From an uncultured Bacteroidales bacterium (lineage in GTDB: Bacteria; Bacteroidota; Bacteroidia; Bacteroidales; UBA932): a DNA stretch of 35,930 nt. The notes under the pieces are model-generated. The model was not told the origin of the DNA. It was given only the letters and a program-made list of their open reading frames with translations, and did no database searches. Shown here piece after piece: positions 7,328 through 14,278 of this stretch. The DNA lies in assembly GCA_945487035.1 (NCBI GenBank), contig CALYTI010000021.1, positions 1-35,930 on the forward strand, given 5' to 3'. Both the position numbers and the translations under genes were made by a program. Numbering within the stretch: position 1 is the first letter of the stretch; each line of letters opens with the position of its first letter.

Positions 7328-7357
7328 CCAGCCGTCCGGGAGGGCGGCTGGTTTTTT
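7328..7357 (+). terminator. Terminator between cobW and oadB, probably bidirectional
   Basis: CCAGCCGTCC (7328-7337) pairs with GGGCGGCTGG (7342-7351), including one G-T pair, with loop GGGA, followed by TTTTTT (7352-7357). On the minus strand the same stem is followed by TTTTG, so it can also end oadGAB transcripts arriving from the other side. Confidence 0.85.
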
Positions 7358-7376
7358 ATGTGAAGGGTGTACCGAA

Positions 7377-8615
7377 TTATCCCAGGAAGGAAATCAGCAC
7401 TCCGGCGGCGACGGCGGAGCCGATGACGCCTGCGATGTTGGAAGACATACAGTAATTTAGTACGTGATTCTTCGGGTCGTATTTGGTACTGATGCCATTG
7501 CAGACGCGGCTGGCCATAGGAACGGCTGAAAGTCCGGTTGCTCCAACGAGAGGATTGACTTTCTTCTTTGCAAAGAGATTCCAAATCTTCACCATACAGA
7601 TTCCGCTAGCAATGCTCAGGGCAAAAGCCAGGAAGCCGCCTGCGATGATGCCGAGGGTCTGAAGGTTCAGGAATGACTCCGCAGTCATAGTCGCTCCCAC
7701 ACAGAGTCCGAGGAATACTGTAGCGGTATTCATCAGTCCATTGCTGATGGTCGTGAACAGACGGGAAGTGTCTGCACCTATTTCCTTGATAAGGTTTCCG
7801 AACATAAGCATACCCACAAGCGAAACTGCTGTCGGAACGAAAATAGCGACAATCACAGTCACGGCGATAGGGAAGACTATCTTCGCAACGCGCATATTCT
7901 TGATCTGCATCTTGTCCGGATAAAGCCTGTCCTGCTCCTTCATATTGATCATAAGCTCCTTCTTTGTGCATAGCAGCTTCACGACGAGCGGGATAATTAC
8001 CGGAACAAGAGCCATATAGCTGTAGGCCGCAATCGCAATAGGTCCGAGCAGGTGCGGAGCCAGCTTGATGGTGGTAAATATGGCGGTAGGACCGTCGGCA
8101 CCACCGATGATTCCAAGGGAACCTGCCTCTTGCGGGGTGAAGCCCAGCGCGAGACTCGCGAGCAGTACGGCAAAGATACCGAACTGGGCTGCAGCTCCGA
8201 AAATCGCAAGCTTGAGGTTGCGCAGCATAGGTCCGAAATCTGTCATCGCACCCACACCCATAAAGATGATAGGCGGCAGGAGTCCGGACTTGATAAGAGC
8301 GTAGTAGAGATAGTTCATAATGCCGAACTCGTGGGCAATCTCGTGGAGCGGCATCTTCCATATATCCACCATGGTGCCGTCTGCAAGCGGGACAAGTCCC
8401 TCTGCATTAGCCTGAATGACACCCATTTCACCGCCCGGGAAGTTGGCTATGAGCACTCCGAAGCCTATAGGAATCAGAAGCAGCGGCTCATATTTCTTTA
8501 CTATTCCCAGGTACAACAGTACAAAGGCGAGCAGGTACATCAGAAGATATGACGGGTCGGCAATCAGGTCGCTGAGCGCCGTCATATGGTACAGTCTGTC
8601 GAGAATTTCTCCCAT
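7377..8615 (-). CDS. oadB: Sodium-translocating decarboxylase beta subunit (OadB family)
   Basis: This 412-residue multi-spanning membrane protein matches the beta subunit of sodium-ion-pumping oxaloacetate or methylmalonyl-CoA decarboxylases. It carries the conserved GGADGPT segment with Asp174, the residue that corresponds to the sodium- and proton-handling Asp of the family. Beta decarboxylates the carboxybiotin delivered by the alpha subunit and exports sodium ions. It is the last gene of oadG-oadA-oadB, starting 5 nt after oadA. Sequence alone does not separate oxaloacetate from methylmalonyl-CoA as substrate; the carboxyltransferase type of the neighbouring alpha subunit favours oxaloacetate/pyruvate chemistry. 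Confidence 0.93.
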   Translation of the reverse strand: MGEILDRLYHMTALSDLIADPSYLLMYLLAFVLLYLGIVKKYEPLLLIPIGFGVLIANFPGGEMGVIQANAEGLVPLADGTMVDIWKMPLHEIAHEFGIMNYLYYALIKSGLLPPIIFMGVGAMTDFGPMLRNLKLAIFGAAAQFGIFAVLLASLALGFTPQEAGSLGIIGGADGPTAIFTTIKLAPHLLGPIAIAAYSYMALVPVIIPLVVKLLCTKKELMINMKEQDRLYPDKMQIKNMRVAKIVFPIAVTVIVAIFVPTAVSLVGMLMFGNLIKEIGADTSRLFTTISNGLMNTATVFLGLCVGATMTAESFLNLQTLGIIAGGFLAFALSIASGICMVKIWNLFAKKKVNPLVGATGLSAVPMASRVCNGISTKYDPKNHVLNYCMSSNIAGVIGSAVAAGVLISFLG

Positions 8616-8620
8616 AGCTC

Positions 8621-10465
8621 CTAGCTGTTACGTGCGATTTTGAGAATAACGTCATCCTCATCCACGGAATCTCCGTTCTTGCAGCAGATTTCGGTGATGA
8701 CGCCGTCAAAGTCGGCACAAATTGCATTGTAGGTCTTCATAGCCTCGATATAGCAGAGAGTATCGCCCCTCTTGACGCTGTCTCCGACCTTCTTCGGGCT
8801 CTCCGAATTGCCGTTGGTGAGGAAGAACTTTCCGCTGATAGGTGCCGGAATATCCTCCCCGGCGCCGGCCGGAGCGGGAGCTGCGGCAGCAGCGGAGCCG
8901 GTGGCCGGCGCCGTATCTCCATAAGCCACTTCCAGCCTGTAGGTCTGTCCGCCGAGGCTGACGGTAATGGTCGAAGGCATTGCTGCAGCAGCTGGTGCGT
9001 TCTTCTCGGCTTTGCGCTTTGCGAGGTCGGCCTCGAAGTCCGCCTTGGCCTTTCCGCTCTTATATGCCTCATACTGAGACGGATGCATCGCATACTCGAA
9101 GAGCTCTTCGTCATCCTGGCCGAGTTCCCAGCCGTTCTCCTTCATCTTGGCCCTGAACTCATCCAGGCAGTCCGGATAATTGGCCTGAGGGTCAGTGGTA
9201 AGGAACTCGCGTCCCTGGGACTTGGCAAGTGCAACCAATTCCGGGTCCACAGGTCCCGGGAGCTGTCCGGCCTTGCCGAGTATCATATCCCAAATGGTGT
9301 CCGCAATCATTGACCAGCGCTCCTTGCCCTTTTCCATCTGAATCACATTCATCAGGGCCAGGTTCTTCACATACTGCGAGAAAGGAGTCACGAGGCAAGG
9401 GTAGCCGACCTTAGGCCATACATAGGCCACTTCGTCGAAGAGCTTCACGAGAAGCTGGTCGGTAGTGAGAGGCTCCTGGCCGTTCTTTGCCTTCCATTTG
9501 TTGAGACTTGCGAGATTGTCTTCCAGGTCTGTCATCAGGGAGCCCATCATTCCTCCCGGAAGGCCCGGCTTGACCAGCAGGGAATTGTCGATTCTGTTGA
9601 GTGAAGGACAATAGTAGCCGAGGAAGTCGTCCATCATCTCCTGAATCATAGTACGGGCCTCCATATAGGCTTCCATATTGATTTCCTTAACCTTGAAGCC
9701 TGCGTCCTTTAGCATCTCCTGGACCGCAATCACATCGGCGTGTCCGGTTCCCCAGGAAAGAGGGGACATGGCCACATCCACATAGTCGCAGCCGTTCTTG
9801 CAGACCTCGAGAATCGAGGCAACAGAGAAGCCCGGACCGGAGTGGGAGTGGTATTCCACCACAATGTCAGGCTTTATTGCCTTGATTCCGGCCACAATCT
9901 GGCCGAGGGTGACAGGGCGTCCTATGCCTGCCATGTCCTTGAGGCAGATTTCGTCAGCGCCTGCATCGATGAACTGCTTTGCTAGATTAACGTAGTACTC
10001 TACAGTATGCAGGGGCGAGTGGGTGATGCAAAGGGCCGCCTGGGCAATCATTCCCGCTTCCTTGGCGTAGCCGATGGACGGAATCACATTGCGCGGGTCG
10101 TTAAGACCGCAGAAGATGCGGGTAATATCCGTTCCCTGAGCCTTTTTGACCTTATAGAATAGCTGGCGCAGGTCCTTCGCGCAAGGACTCATACGAAGTC
10201 CGTTCAGGGCCCTGTCCAGCATATGGGTCTGGATGCCCGCCTCGTGGAAAGGCTTGGTCCATTCCCTTACGGAAATATTTGGGTTCTCTCCGTAGAGGAG
10301 ATTTACCTGTTCGAAGCCGCCGCCGTTGGTCTCAACGCGGTCGAAGCATCCCATTTTGATGATAACAGGTGCAATGCGCACCAACTGGTCCACGCGCGGC
10401 TGGTATTTGCCGGCGCTCTGCCACATGTCCCTGAAGACAAGGCTGAATTTGATTTCCCTTCCCAC
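8621..10465 (-). CDS. oadA: Biotin-dependent oxaloacetate decarboxylase/pyruvate carboxylase-type alpha subunit
   Basis: This 614-residue protein has an N-terminal HMGL-like carboxyltransferase barrel containing ICLKDMAG (catalytic Lys) and VEYHSHSGPG (metal-binding His-x-His), then the conserved carboxylase region (LPGGMMGSL), an Ala/Pro-rich linker (about residues 485-520) and a C-terminal biotinyl domain with IEAMK (biotin on Lys577). It transfers CO2 from oxaloacetate to biotin for the OadB pump. The usual RDAHQS at the barrel entrance is RDMWQS here, keeping the metal-ligand Asp but replacing the His. From memory this variant is common in Bacteroidota homologues. The gene starts 2 nt after oadG. 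Confidence 0.92.
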   Translation of the reverse strand: MGREIKFSLVFRDMWQSAGKYQPRVDQLVRIAPVIIKMGCFDRVETNGGGFEQVNLLYGENPNISVREWTKPFHEAGIQTHMLDRALNGLRMSPCAKDLRQLFYKVKKAQGTDITRIFCGLNDPRNVIPSIGYAKEAGMIAQAALCITHSPLHTVEYYVNLAKQFIDAGADEICLKDMAGIGRPVTLGQIVAGIKAIKPDIVVEYHSHSGPGFSVASILEVCKNGCDYVDVAMSPLSWGTGHADVIAVQEMLKDAGFKVKEINMEAYMEARTMIQEMMDDFLGYYCPSLNRIDNSLLVKPGLPGGMMGSLMTDLEDNLASLNKWKAKNGQEPLTTDQLLVKLFDEVAYVWPKVGYPCLVTPFSQYVKNLALMNVIQMEKGKERWSMIADTIWDMILGKAGQLPGPVDPELVALAKSQGREFLTTDPQANYPDCLDEFRAKMKENGWELGQDDEELFEYAMHPSQYEAYKSGKAKADFEADLAKRKAEKNAPAAAAMPSTITVSLGGQTYRLEVAYGDTAPATGSAAAAAPAPAGAGEDIPAPISGKFFLTNGNSESPKKVGDSVKRGDTLCYIEAMKTYNAICADFDGVITEICCKNGDSVDEDDVILKIARNS

Positions 10466-10467
10466 TA

Positions 10468-10719
10468 TCAGCTGATTTTAGTGATTTTGATAATATGACC
10501 TTTGCCGCCGGTAAGCTGGGCGACAGCAGCATCCAGAACCGGCTTTACCGCAGCAGTATCGTCCGCGGCAGCGGCCTTTTGGGGTTTGCTCTCTTCCGGA
10601 GCAATCCTGTTGATGATTGTAATGAGGAGACGGCTGCCGAAAATGACGATAAGAAGAATCACGAAGACCGTGACCATTCCTATGCCCATCAGTTCCAGTC
10701 CAAGACCCATATTTTCCAT
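10468..10719 (-). CDS. oadG: OadG-family small membrane subunit of the decarboxylase
   Basis: This 83-residue protein has one N-terminal membrane helix (about residues 11-36, GIGMVTVFVILLIVIFGSRLL), followed by a polar linker and a C terminus GHIIKITKIS. That is the OadG_gamma layout, in which the gamma subunit anchors alpha to beta. It leads the oadG-oadA-oadB operon. The GHIIKITKIS tail resembles the start of a biotinyl-like or alpha-docking strand. Confidence 0.85.
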   Translation of the reverse strand: MENMGLGLELMGIGMVTVFVILLIVIFGSRLLITIINRIAPEESKPQKAAAADDTAAVKPVLDAAVAQLTGGKGHIIKITKIS

Positions 10720-10742
10720 ACAGTATGTGTATTTATAGCCTA

Positions 10743-10750
10743 CAAATTTA
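10743..10750 (-). promoter_or_regulatory. -7 box for the oadGAB operon
   Basis: TAAATTTG on the minus strand matches TAnnTTTG and lies 23 nt upstream of the oadG ATG at 10719. It sits in the 51-bp gap after the permease gene, so oadGAB can be transcribed separately from the patatin-permease pair. No -33 element is evident. Confidence 0.5.
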
Positions 10751-10770
10751 CCAAAATTTAAGGATTATTC

Positions 10771-11616
10771 CTATCTCACGAACAGCAAAGAAATGAAGCC
10801 GACTGCCATACCCAGAAGGCAGGTGGCCAATTTCGTGATGACGAAGGCCCTGCGGTTTTCGGCCAGCAGCGGGAGAGAGGCGTGGCCGTTCTGGGAGATG
10901 CAGCTTGCCAGAAGAACCGGCAGGGTGATGGTGCCTGAGGCAAATAGGGTAACGAAAATAAGATGCGGTCCGGACTGCGGAATAAGCCCTACCAGTGCTG
11001 CGATTACTATCATAAGCGCAGTATTGCCGCCTATCCAGCTCTCTATGTCGATATAATGCTGAAGCAGCCCCATTACAAACAGCACTCCGAAAGTCCATGC
11101 AAAAATCTTTGGAATATGGTGCATCAGCACGTGGTGAAGCACATTTTCCTTCAGGAATTGCCTGAAACTGCGCTTCCCGGTGTTTTCCTCAACTTCGAGG
11201 GCGTGGCAATGCTCGGTTGTGCCGGCTCTTTTCCGGGAAAGGGCATCGGCAATAAGTCCGGATACAAAGCCCAAAGCGCAAAGCCCGAAGATTATGGGAA
11301 TGGTGGTTTTGGGGAAAAGAGAAAGCATCACCATCGTTTCGTCACCGAAGGTGGCAATCATCATTGCGAGCAGGGCTCCTGTACTCAGCATTCCGTGATT
11401 GTAGAGCGAACTGACGGCAAAACCGCCCACACAGCCCGGGATGGACCCGAGCAGGGAAGCTACTCCGACCTGTCCGGCTCCGCTGTTTCCCATCTTTTTG
11501 AATATGCGCCCCCGCGATTCGATGTTGAGAGCCTCAATTATTATCATCATTACGGCTACATAGAGCGAAACCTCTACCGCGCCTTCAAGAGCTTCAAGAA
11601 ATATTTCCCAAATCAT
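10771..11616 (-). CDS. Putative heavy-metal/manganese exporter permease (ArsP_2-like)
   Basis: This 281-residue polytopic membrane protein has about eight to ten predicted helices. Two similar halves each carry a Gly-rich re-entrant-like segment: LLGSIPGCVGGFAVSSLYNHG near residues 55-75, and LIPQSGPHLIFVTLFASG in the second half. This is the pattern of the 'putative 10TM heavy-metal exporter' family, often annotated as a putative manganese transporter in Bacteroidota. A His-rich cytoplasmic loop (TEHCHALEVEE) and HHVLMHHIPK could contact metal. It starts 3 nt after the patatin stop, so the two are cotranscribed. The substrate is not established. Confidence 0.72.
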   Translation of the reverse strand: MIWEIFLEALEGAVEVSLYVAVMMIIIEALNIESRGRIFKKMGNSGAGQVGVASLLGSIPGCVGGFAVSSLYNHGMLSTGALLAMMIATFGDETMVMLSLFPKTTIPIIFGLCALGFVSGLIADALSRKRAGTTEHCHALEVEENTGKRSFRQFLKENVLHHVLMHHIPKIFAWTFGVLFVMGLLQHYIDIESWIGGNTALMIVIAALVGLIPQSGPHLIFVTLFASGTITLPVLLASCISQNGHASLPLLAENRRAFVITKLATCLLGMAVGFISLLFVR

Positions 11617-11619
11617 AAA

Positions 11620-13848
11620 TTAAAAATTGAATCCGAAACTGAAATAGAAACCGGCTCCGCGTGTCAGGCTGGACCAGTGAACCTCCGCACTGAGCGGCCC
11701 CAGCATACTGTTGTATGAGGCGCGTATGCCTGCCCCGAGAATGTCCTTCTTCTTGTCGAAACTGTGACACCAGTTGCTGATGAGTGTCAGATACCACTCT
11801 CCCATAGGGTTCCATCTGAGGTCGGTTCTGAATATGCCTATCGTATTGCCTACCTTTTCTATGCGGTTAAGTCCTATGAACGGCAGCTGCTGTTCGATTA
11901 TCTGGGACTGAATCGGGCCTCCTATGTAGTTGCAGTAACGCCGGTTGATGTCGCTGTCGTCTCCGATAATGGCCCTTCCGTAGAATTGAGGTATGAAGGT
12001 AATATTGTCCCTCAGAGGACAGTAGTATTCGATGCCGAACTGAGTGCTGCCCCAGACGGCCTTGTTGTCGAATGCGTTCCAGCGGGCGTCCACAGTCCAG
12101 TTTGCCCGTATTCCCCTGGTGGCAAACCAGGCGTCGTCAAGGTTGTCATACTTTGACCTGGAGAACACTCCGAGGGCCTGCCCGTTGAGCATTTCAGCGG
12201 TGATATAGCTTTCCTGCTCGTTGGAAGAGCGTATCAGGTCGTGGGTTTTGAAGCCGTCAACCCGCAGTCCCGTTTCCCAGAGAAAATTCCGGCTATGATT
12301 GTGTGAGCCGTAGGCTTCTACCGCATAATCAGTAAATGTAACATAAGTGTTTCGGTGTCCTTCTTCAGCTACAGTGGTGCGCATGCGGTTGGCTCGAAGC
12401 GCTATGTTGCCGGCAAAGTACTTTCTCTTGTCCAGAGTGCCGGTCAATTTGACTTTATTGTTGTTGCCGAAGCTGCCTTCGAGTATCAGCCGGTCTCCGG
12501 ATATCCTGTTTTCGTTGATGCCGAGACGGCAGTACAGGGATGCCGCTGTCTGGGAATCGAAATGACAGCTCAGTCCGAAATTGTGAGGCTCTGCCGGAAC
12601 AAAGTCCATAACCAGCGAGTACATCTGCTTGCCGTCCACTATGCTTCCTTCGAGTTTGTAGGTGATGGACTTGAAAGCACCTGTTCCGTAGCAGATGGAA
12701 ACCAGACGCCGTATGTCTTCTCCGGTGACTTCGCTGGCCTTGTCCAGTCCGGATTCGTGGAGCAGCCATTCGAAATCATTGGAAGACAAACCGTTCATTG
12801 CAAGATTTGAAAGCAGAATTTTCTCGTCGGAGAACGGGGTGAGGTTTTTGGCCTTGGGTGCCTGGTATTGGGTGCGTTTCGGGTAGCCCAGTTCATCCAG
12901 CATCCTGCGCAGTTCCATAAATTCGGCCCGGTGGCGGGAAGCTGCCCTGTAGCCCCTCTCTATGAGGGTGTCTATGCTCTCATTGTCGAAACTCAGGGAA
13001 GAATAGCCTTCAACATCCGGATGGATGAAGATGCGGCAGAGTTCGCGGTTCTCCCCGGCTTTGTTCTGAGTGACGAGCACGGTCAGCATTTCAACCATCT
13101 GGGGCAGGGAATTGACCTCGTCGGCAGGTTTGTATTTGTTGCTTACCGTTACGCCAATGACTATGTCTGCGCCCATTTCCCTGCATACGTCAACCGGGAA
13201 ATTGTCCTGCATTCCTCCGTCAATCAGCACTTTGTCGCCTATTCTGACCGGAGCGAAAACTCCCGGAATGGCCATTGATGCACGTATGCACTGCGGAAGC
13301 ACTCCGTGGCGGAAATTGACCTGCTCCCCGGTAACGATATCGGTTGCGACACAGGCGAAAGGAATCGGCAACTTGTCGAAGTCCATCTCGTCATTGTATC
13401 CTACGCAAAGGCTGTTGAGCAAATTGAGAATATTGTTGCCGCTGATAAAGCCGCCGGGAAGGGTGTTGCGGATTTTGATGTTCTTTGCACTGTTGAAAGG
13501 AATCTCAGTCCAGAGTGAAGTTGCCTTCATTTTCATTTCGAAGGACATTGAAGAACGGTCAATGTAGTCCGAGATATATTCGTCCCAATTGATAGCCCTG
13601 ATAATCTGCTCCATTTCGTCTGGAGAATAGCCCAGGGCGTACATACCGCCGATTATGGAACCCATACTGGTCCCGGCTATGCAGTCTATTGGAATGCCGA
13701 CTTCCTCCATCACTTTGAGCACTCCGATGTGTGCAGCGCCCTTGGCCCCACCACCGGAAAGGGTAAGGCCGATTTTCGGGGTGAAATTGGCTCGCGCCGT
13801 AAGGCAGAATGCGAGCAGGCAGGCTGCTATACTAAATATTTTTTTCAT
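11620..13848 (-). CDS. Patatin-like phospholipase with C-terminal beta-barrel (PlpD-like outer-membrane protein)
   Basis: The product has 742 residues with the start at 13848 (MKKIFSIAACLLAFCLTARA signal peptide); a longer frame to 14007 would run through the promoter. The patatin domain has the oxyanion motif SGGGAKGAA (31-39), the GTSMG nucleophile elbow with Ser61, and the catalytic DGG at Asp210. Residues about 345-430 resemble a POTRA domain, and the rest is a bacterial surface-antigen (BamA/TamA-like) barrel ending in FSFGFNF with a terminal Phe. This order is that of PlpD-type (type Vd) proteins, in which the lipase is displayed by its own barrel. It is cotranscribed with the downstream permease. 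Confidence 0.9.
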   Translation of the reverse strand: MKKIFSIAACLLAFCLTARANFTPKIGLTLSGGGAKGAAHIGVLKVMEEVGIPIDCIAGTSMGSIIGGMYALGYSPDEMEQIIRAINWDEYISDYIDRSSMSFEMKMKATSLWTEIPFNSAKNIKIRNTLPGGFISGNNILNLLNSLCVGYNDEMDFDKLPIPFACVATDIVTGEQVNFRHGVLPQCIRASMAIPGVFAPVRIGDKVLIDGGMQDNFPVDVCREMGADIVIGVTVSNKYKPADEVNSLPQMVEMLTVLVTQNKAGENRELCRIFIHPDVEGYSSLSFDNESIDTLIERGYRAASRHRAEFMELRRMLDELGYPKRTQYQAPKAKNLTPFSDEKILLSNLAMNGLSSNDFEWLLHESGLDKASEVTGEDIRRLVSICYGTGAFKSITYKLEGSIVDGKQMYSLVMDFVPAEPHNFGLSCHFDSQTAASLYCRLGINENRISGDRLILEGSFGNNNKVKLTGTLDKRKYFAGNIALRANRMRTTVAEEGHRNTYVTFTDYAVEAYGSHNHSRNFLWETGLRVDGFKTHDLIRSSNEQESYITAEMLNGQALGVFSRSKYDNLDDAWFATRGIRANWTVDARWNAFDNKAVWGSTQFGIEYYCPLRDNITFIPQFYGRAIIGDDSDINRRYCNYIGGPIQSQIIEQQLPFIGLNRIEKVGNTIGIFRTDLRWNPMGEWYLTLISNWCHSFDKKKDILGAGIRASYNSMLGPLSAEVHWSSLTRGAGFYFSFGFNF

Positions 13849-13866
13849 TTTTTTTGCGAAGTGATA

Positions 13867-13874
13867 CAAAGATA
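13867..13874 (-). promoter_or_regulatory. -7 box for the patatin gene
   Basis: TATCTTTG on the minus strand matches TAnnTTTG and lies 18 nt upstream of the ATG at 13848. It is only 4 bp from the opposing box at 13879-13886. Confidence 0.5.
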
Positions 13875-13878
13875 ATCG

Positions 13879-13886
13879 TATATTTG
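13879..13886 (+). promoter_or_regulatory. -7 box for the WW-repeat small protein
   Basis: TATATTTG matches TAnnTTTG and lies 18 nt upstream of the ATG at 13905. A TTTG at 13853-13856 could serve as -33, but its spacing (22 nt) is longer than usual. Confidence 0.5.
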
Positions 13887-13904
13887 AAAAAAATTGTATC
13901 GGAT

Positions 13905-14117
13905 ATGGCAAACTTTGATTTGTGGTGGTCTTCTTTGACCATTGCCCAGAAAGAAAGAATAGCAACAAAGGCCAACAAGAGGCCCGTACATTACCCCGAG
14001 TGCACAAGTTGGTGGAACTCCATAGATGAGGATCAGAAATGCAGGATTCACGATCACTGCGTGGATGCTCACGGCTATTTCCTCAGGGATTGGGAGGACG
14101 GAACCCCGCTAACATAA
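13905..14117 (+). CDS. 70-residue protein with two copies of a WW repeat; unknown function
   Basis: I choose the ATG at 13905; an upstream in-frame ATG at 13854 would precede the -7 box. The protein has no signal peptide and is soluble and Trp-rich. It is an internal duplication: W7-W8-S-S-L-xxx-Q-K-x-R-I aligns with W36-W37-N-S-I-xxx-Q-K-x-R-I at an exact 29-residue offset. The second half adds C33, C46, H49, H51, C52 and H56, which could bind a metal. I do not recognise a named family. It stands alone: divergent from patatin and followed by a hairpin and then a separate promoter for the next gene. Confidence 0.7.
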   Translation: MANFDLWWSSLTIAQKERIATKANKRPVHYPECTSWWNSIDEDQKCRIHDHCVDAHGYFLRDWEDGTPLT

Positions 14118-14123
14118 AAGCGA

Positions 14124-14153
14124 AACAGGCTGCGACTCACGTCGTGGCCTGTT
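14124..14153 (+). terminator. Stem-loop after the WW-repeat gene, possible terminator
   Basis: AACAGGC (14124-14130) pairs with GCCTGTT (14147-14153), and inside it CGAC pairs with GTCG around a TCAC loop. No T-run follows, so termination would be inefficient or factor-assisted. It lies 7 nt after the stop codon. Confidence 0.45.
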
Positions 14154-14241
14154 CCATAATAATCCTAACCAATATTAATCAATGAAAAACCATTTGACTC
14201 GTTCTATTGCAATGTCTGTGCCAAATGCAAGTATTTTTTGT

Positions 14242-14249
14242 TATTTTTG
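14242..14249 (+). promoter_or_regulatory. -7 box for the GH3-type adenylating enzyme
   Basis: TATTTTTG matches TAnnTTTG and lies 29 nt upstream of the ATG at 14279. There is no clear -33 TTTG at the usual spacing. Nothing else is recognisable between the hairpin at 14153 and this box. Confidence 0.45.
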
Positions 14250-14278
14250 TGAACCGAAACCTTTTACCTTAATAAAAA

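Larger units (their letters stand above)
7090..7357 (+). repeat. Right arm of inverted repeat (pairs with 3414-4074)
   Basis: In order, this arm holds the duplicated gene tail (7090-7152), three 50-bp repeats (7165-7289), the short segment GCCGGCGAAGCTACTT, and the terminator hairpin (7328-7357). The left arm has the same order on the minus strand, with one more 50-bp unit and the ~345-bp hairpin block inserted. Together with the CobW stop and the OadB stop, it accounts for the whole 7078-7376 intergenic stretch. Confidence 0.85.

Noticed and set aside
3414..7357. The inverted-repeat-bracketed segment as a composite transposon or insertion sequence.
   Set aside because: No transposase or integrase lies inside or beside it, and the arms contain part of a host gene's coding sequence rather than transposon ends.
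13849..14007. A longer patatin start at 14007.
   Set aside because: It would run through the divergent promoters and most of the WW-repeat gene, and the signal peptide begins at 13848.
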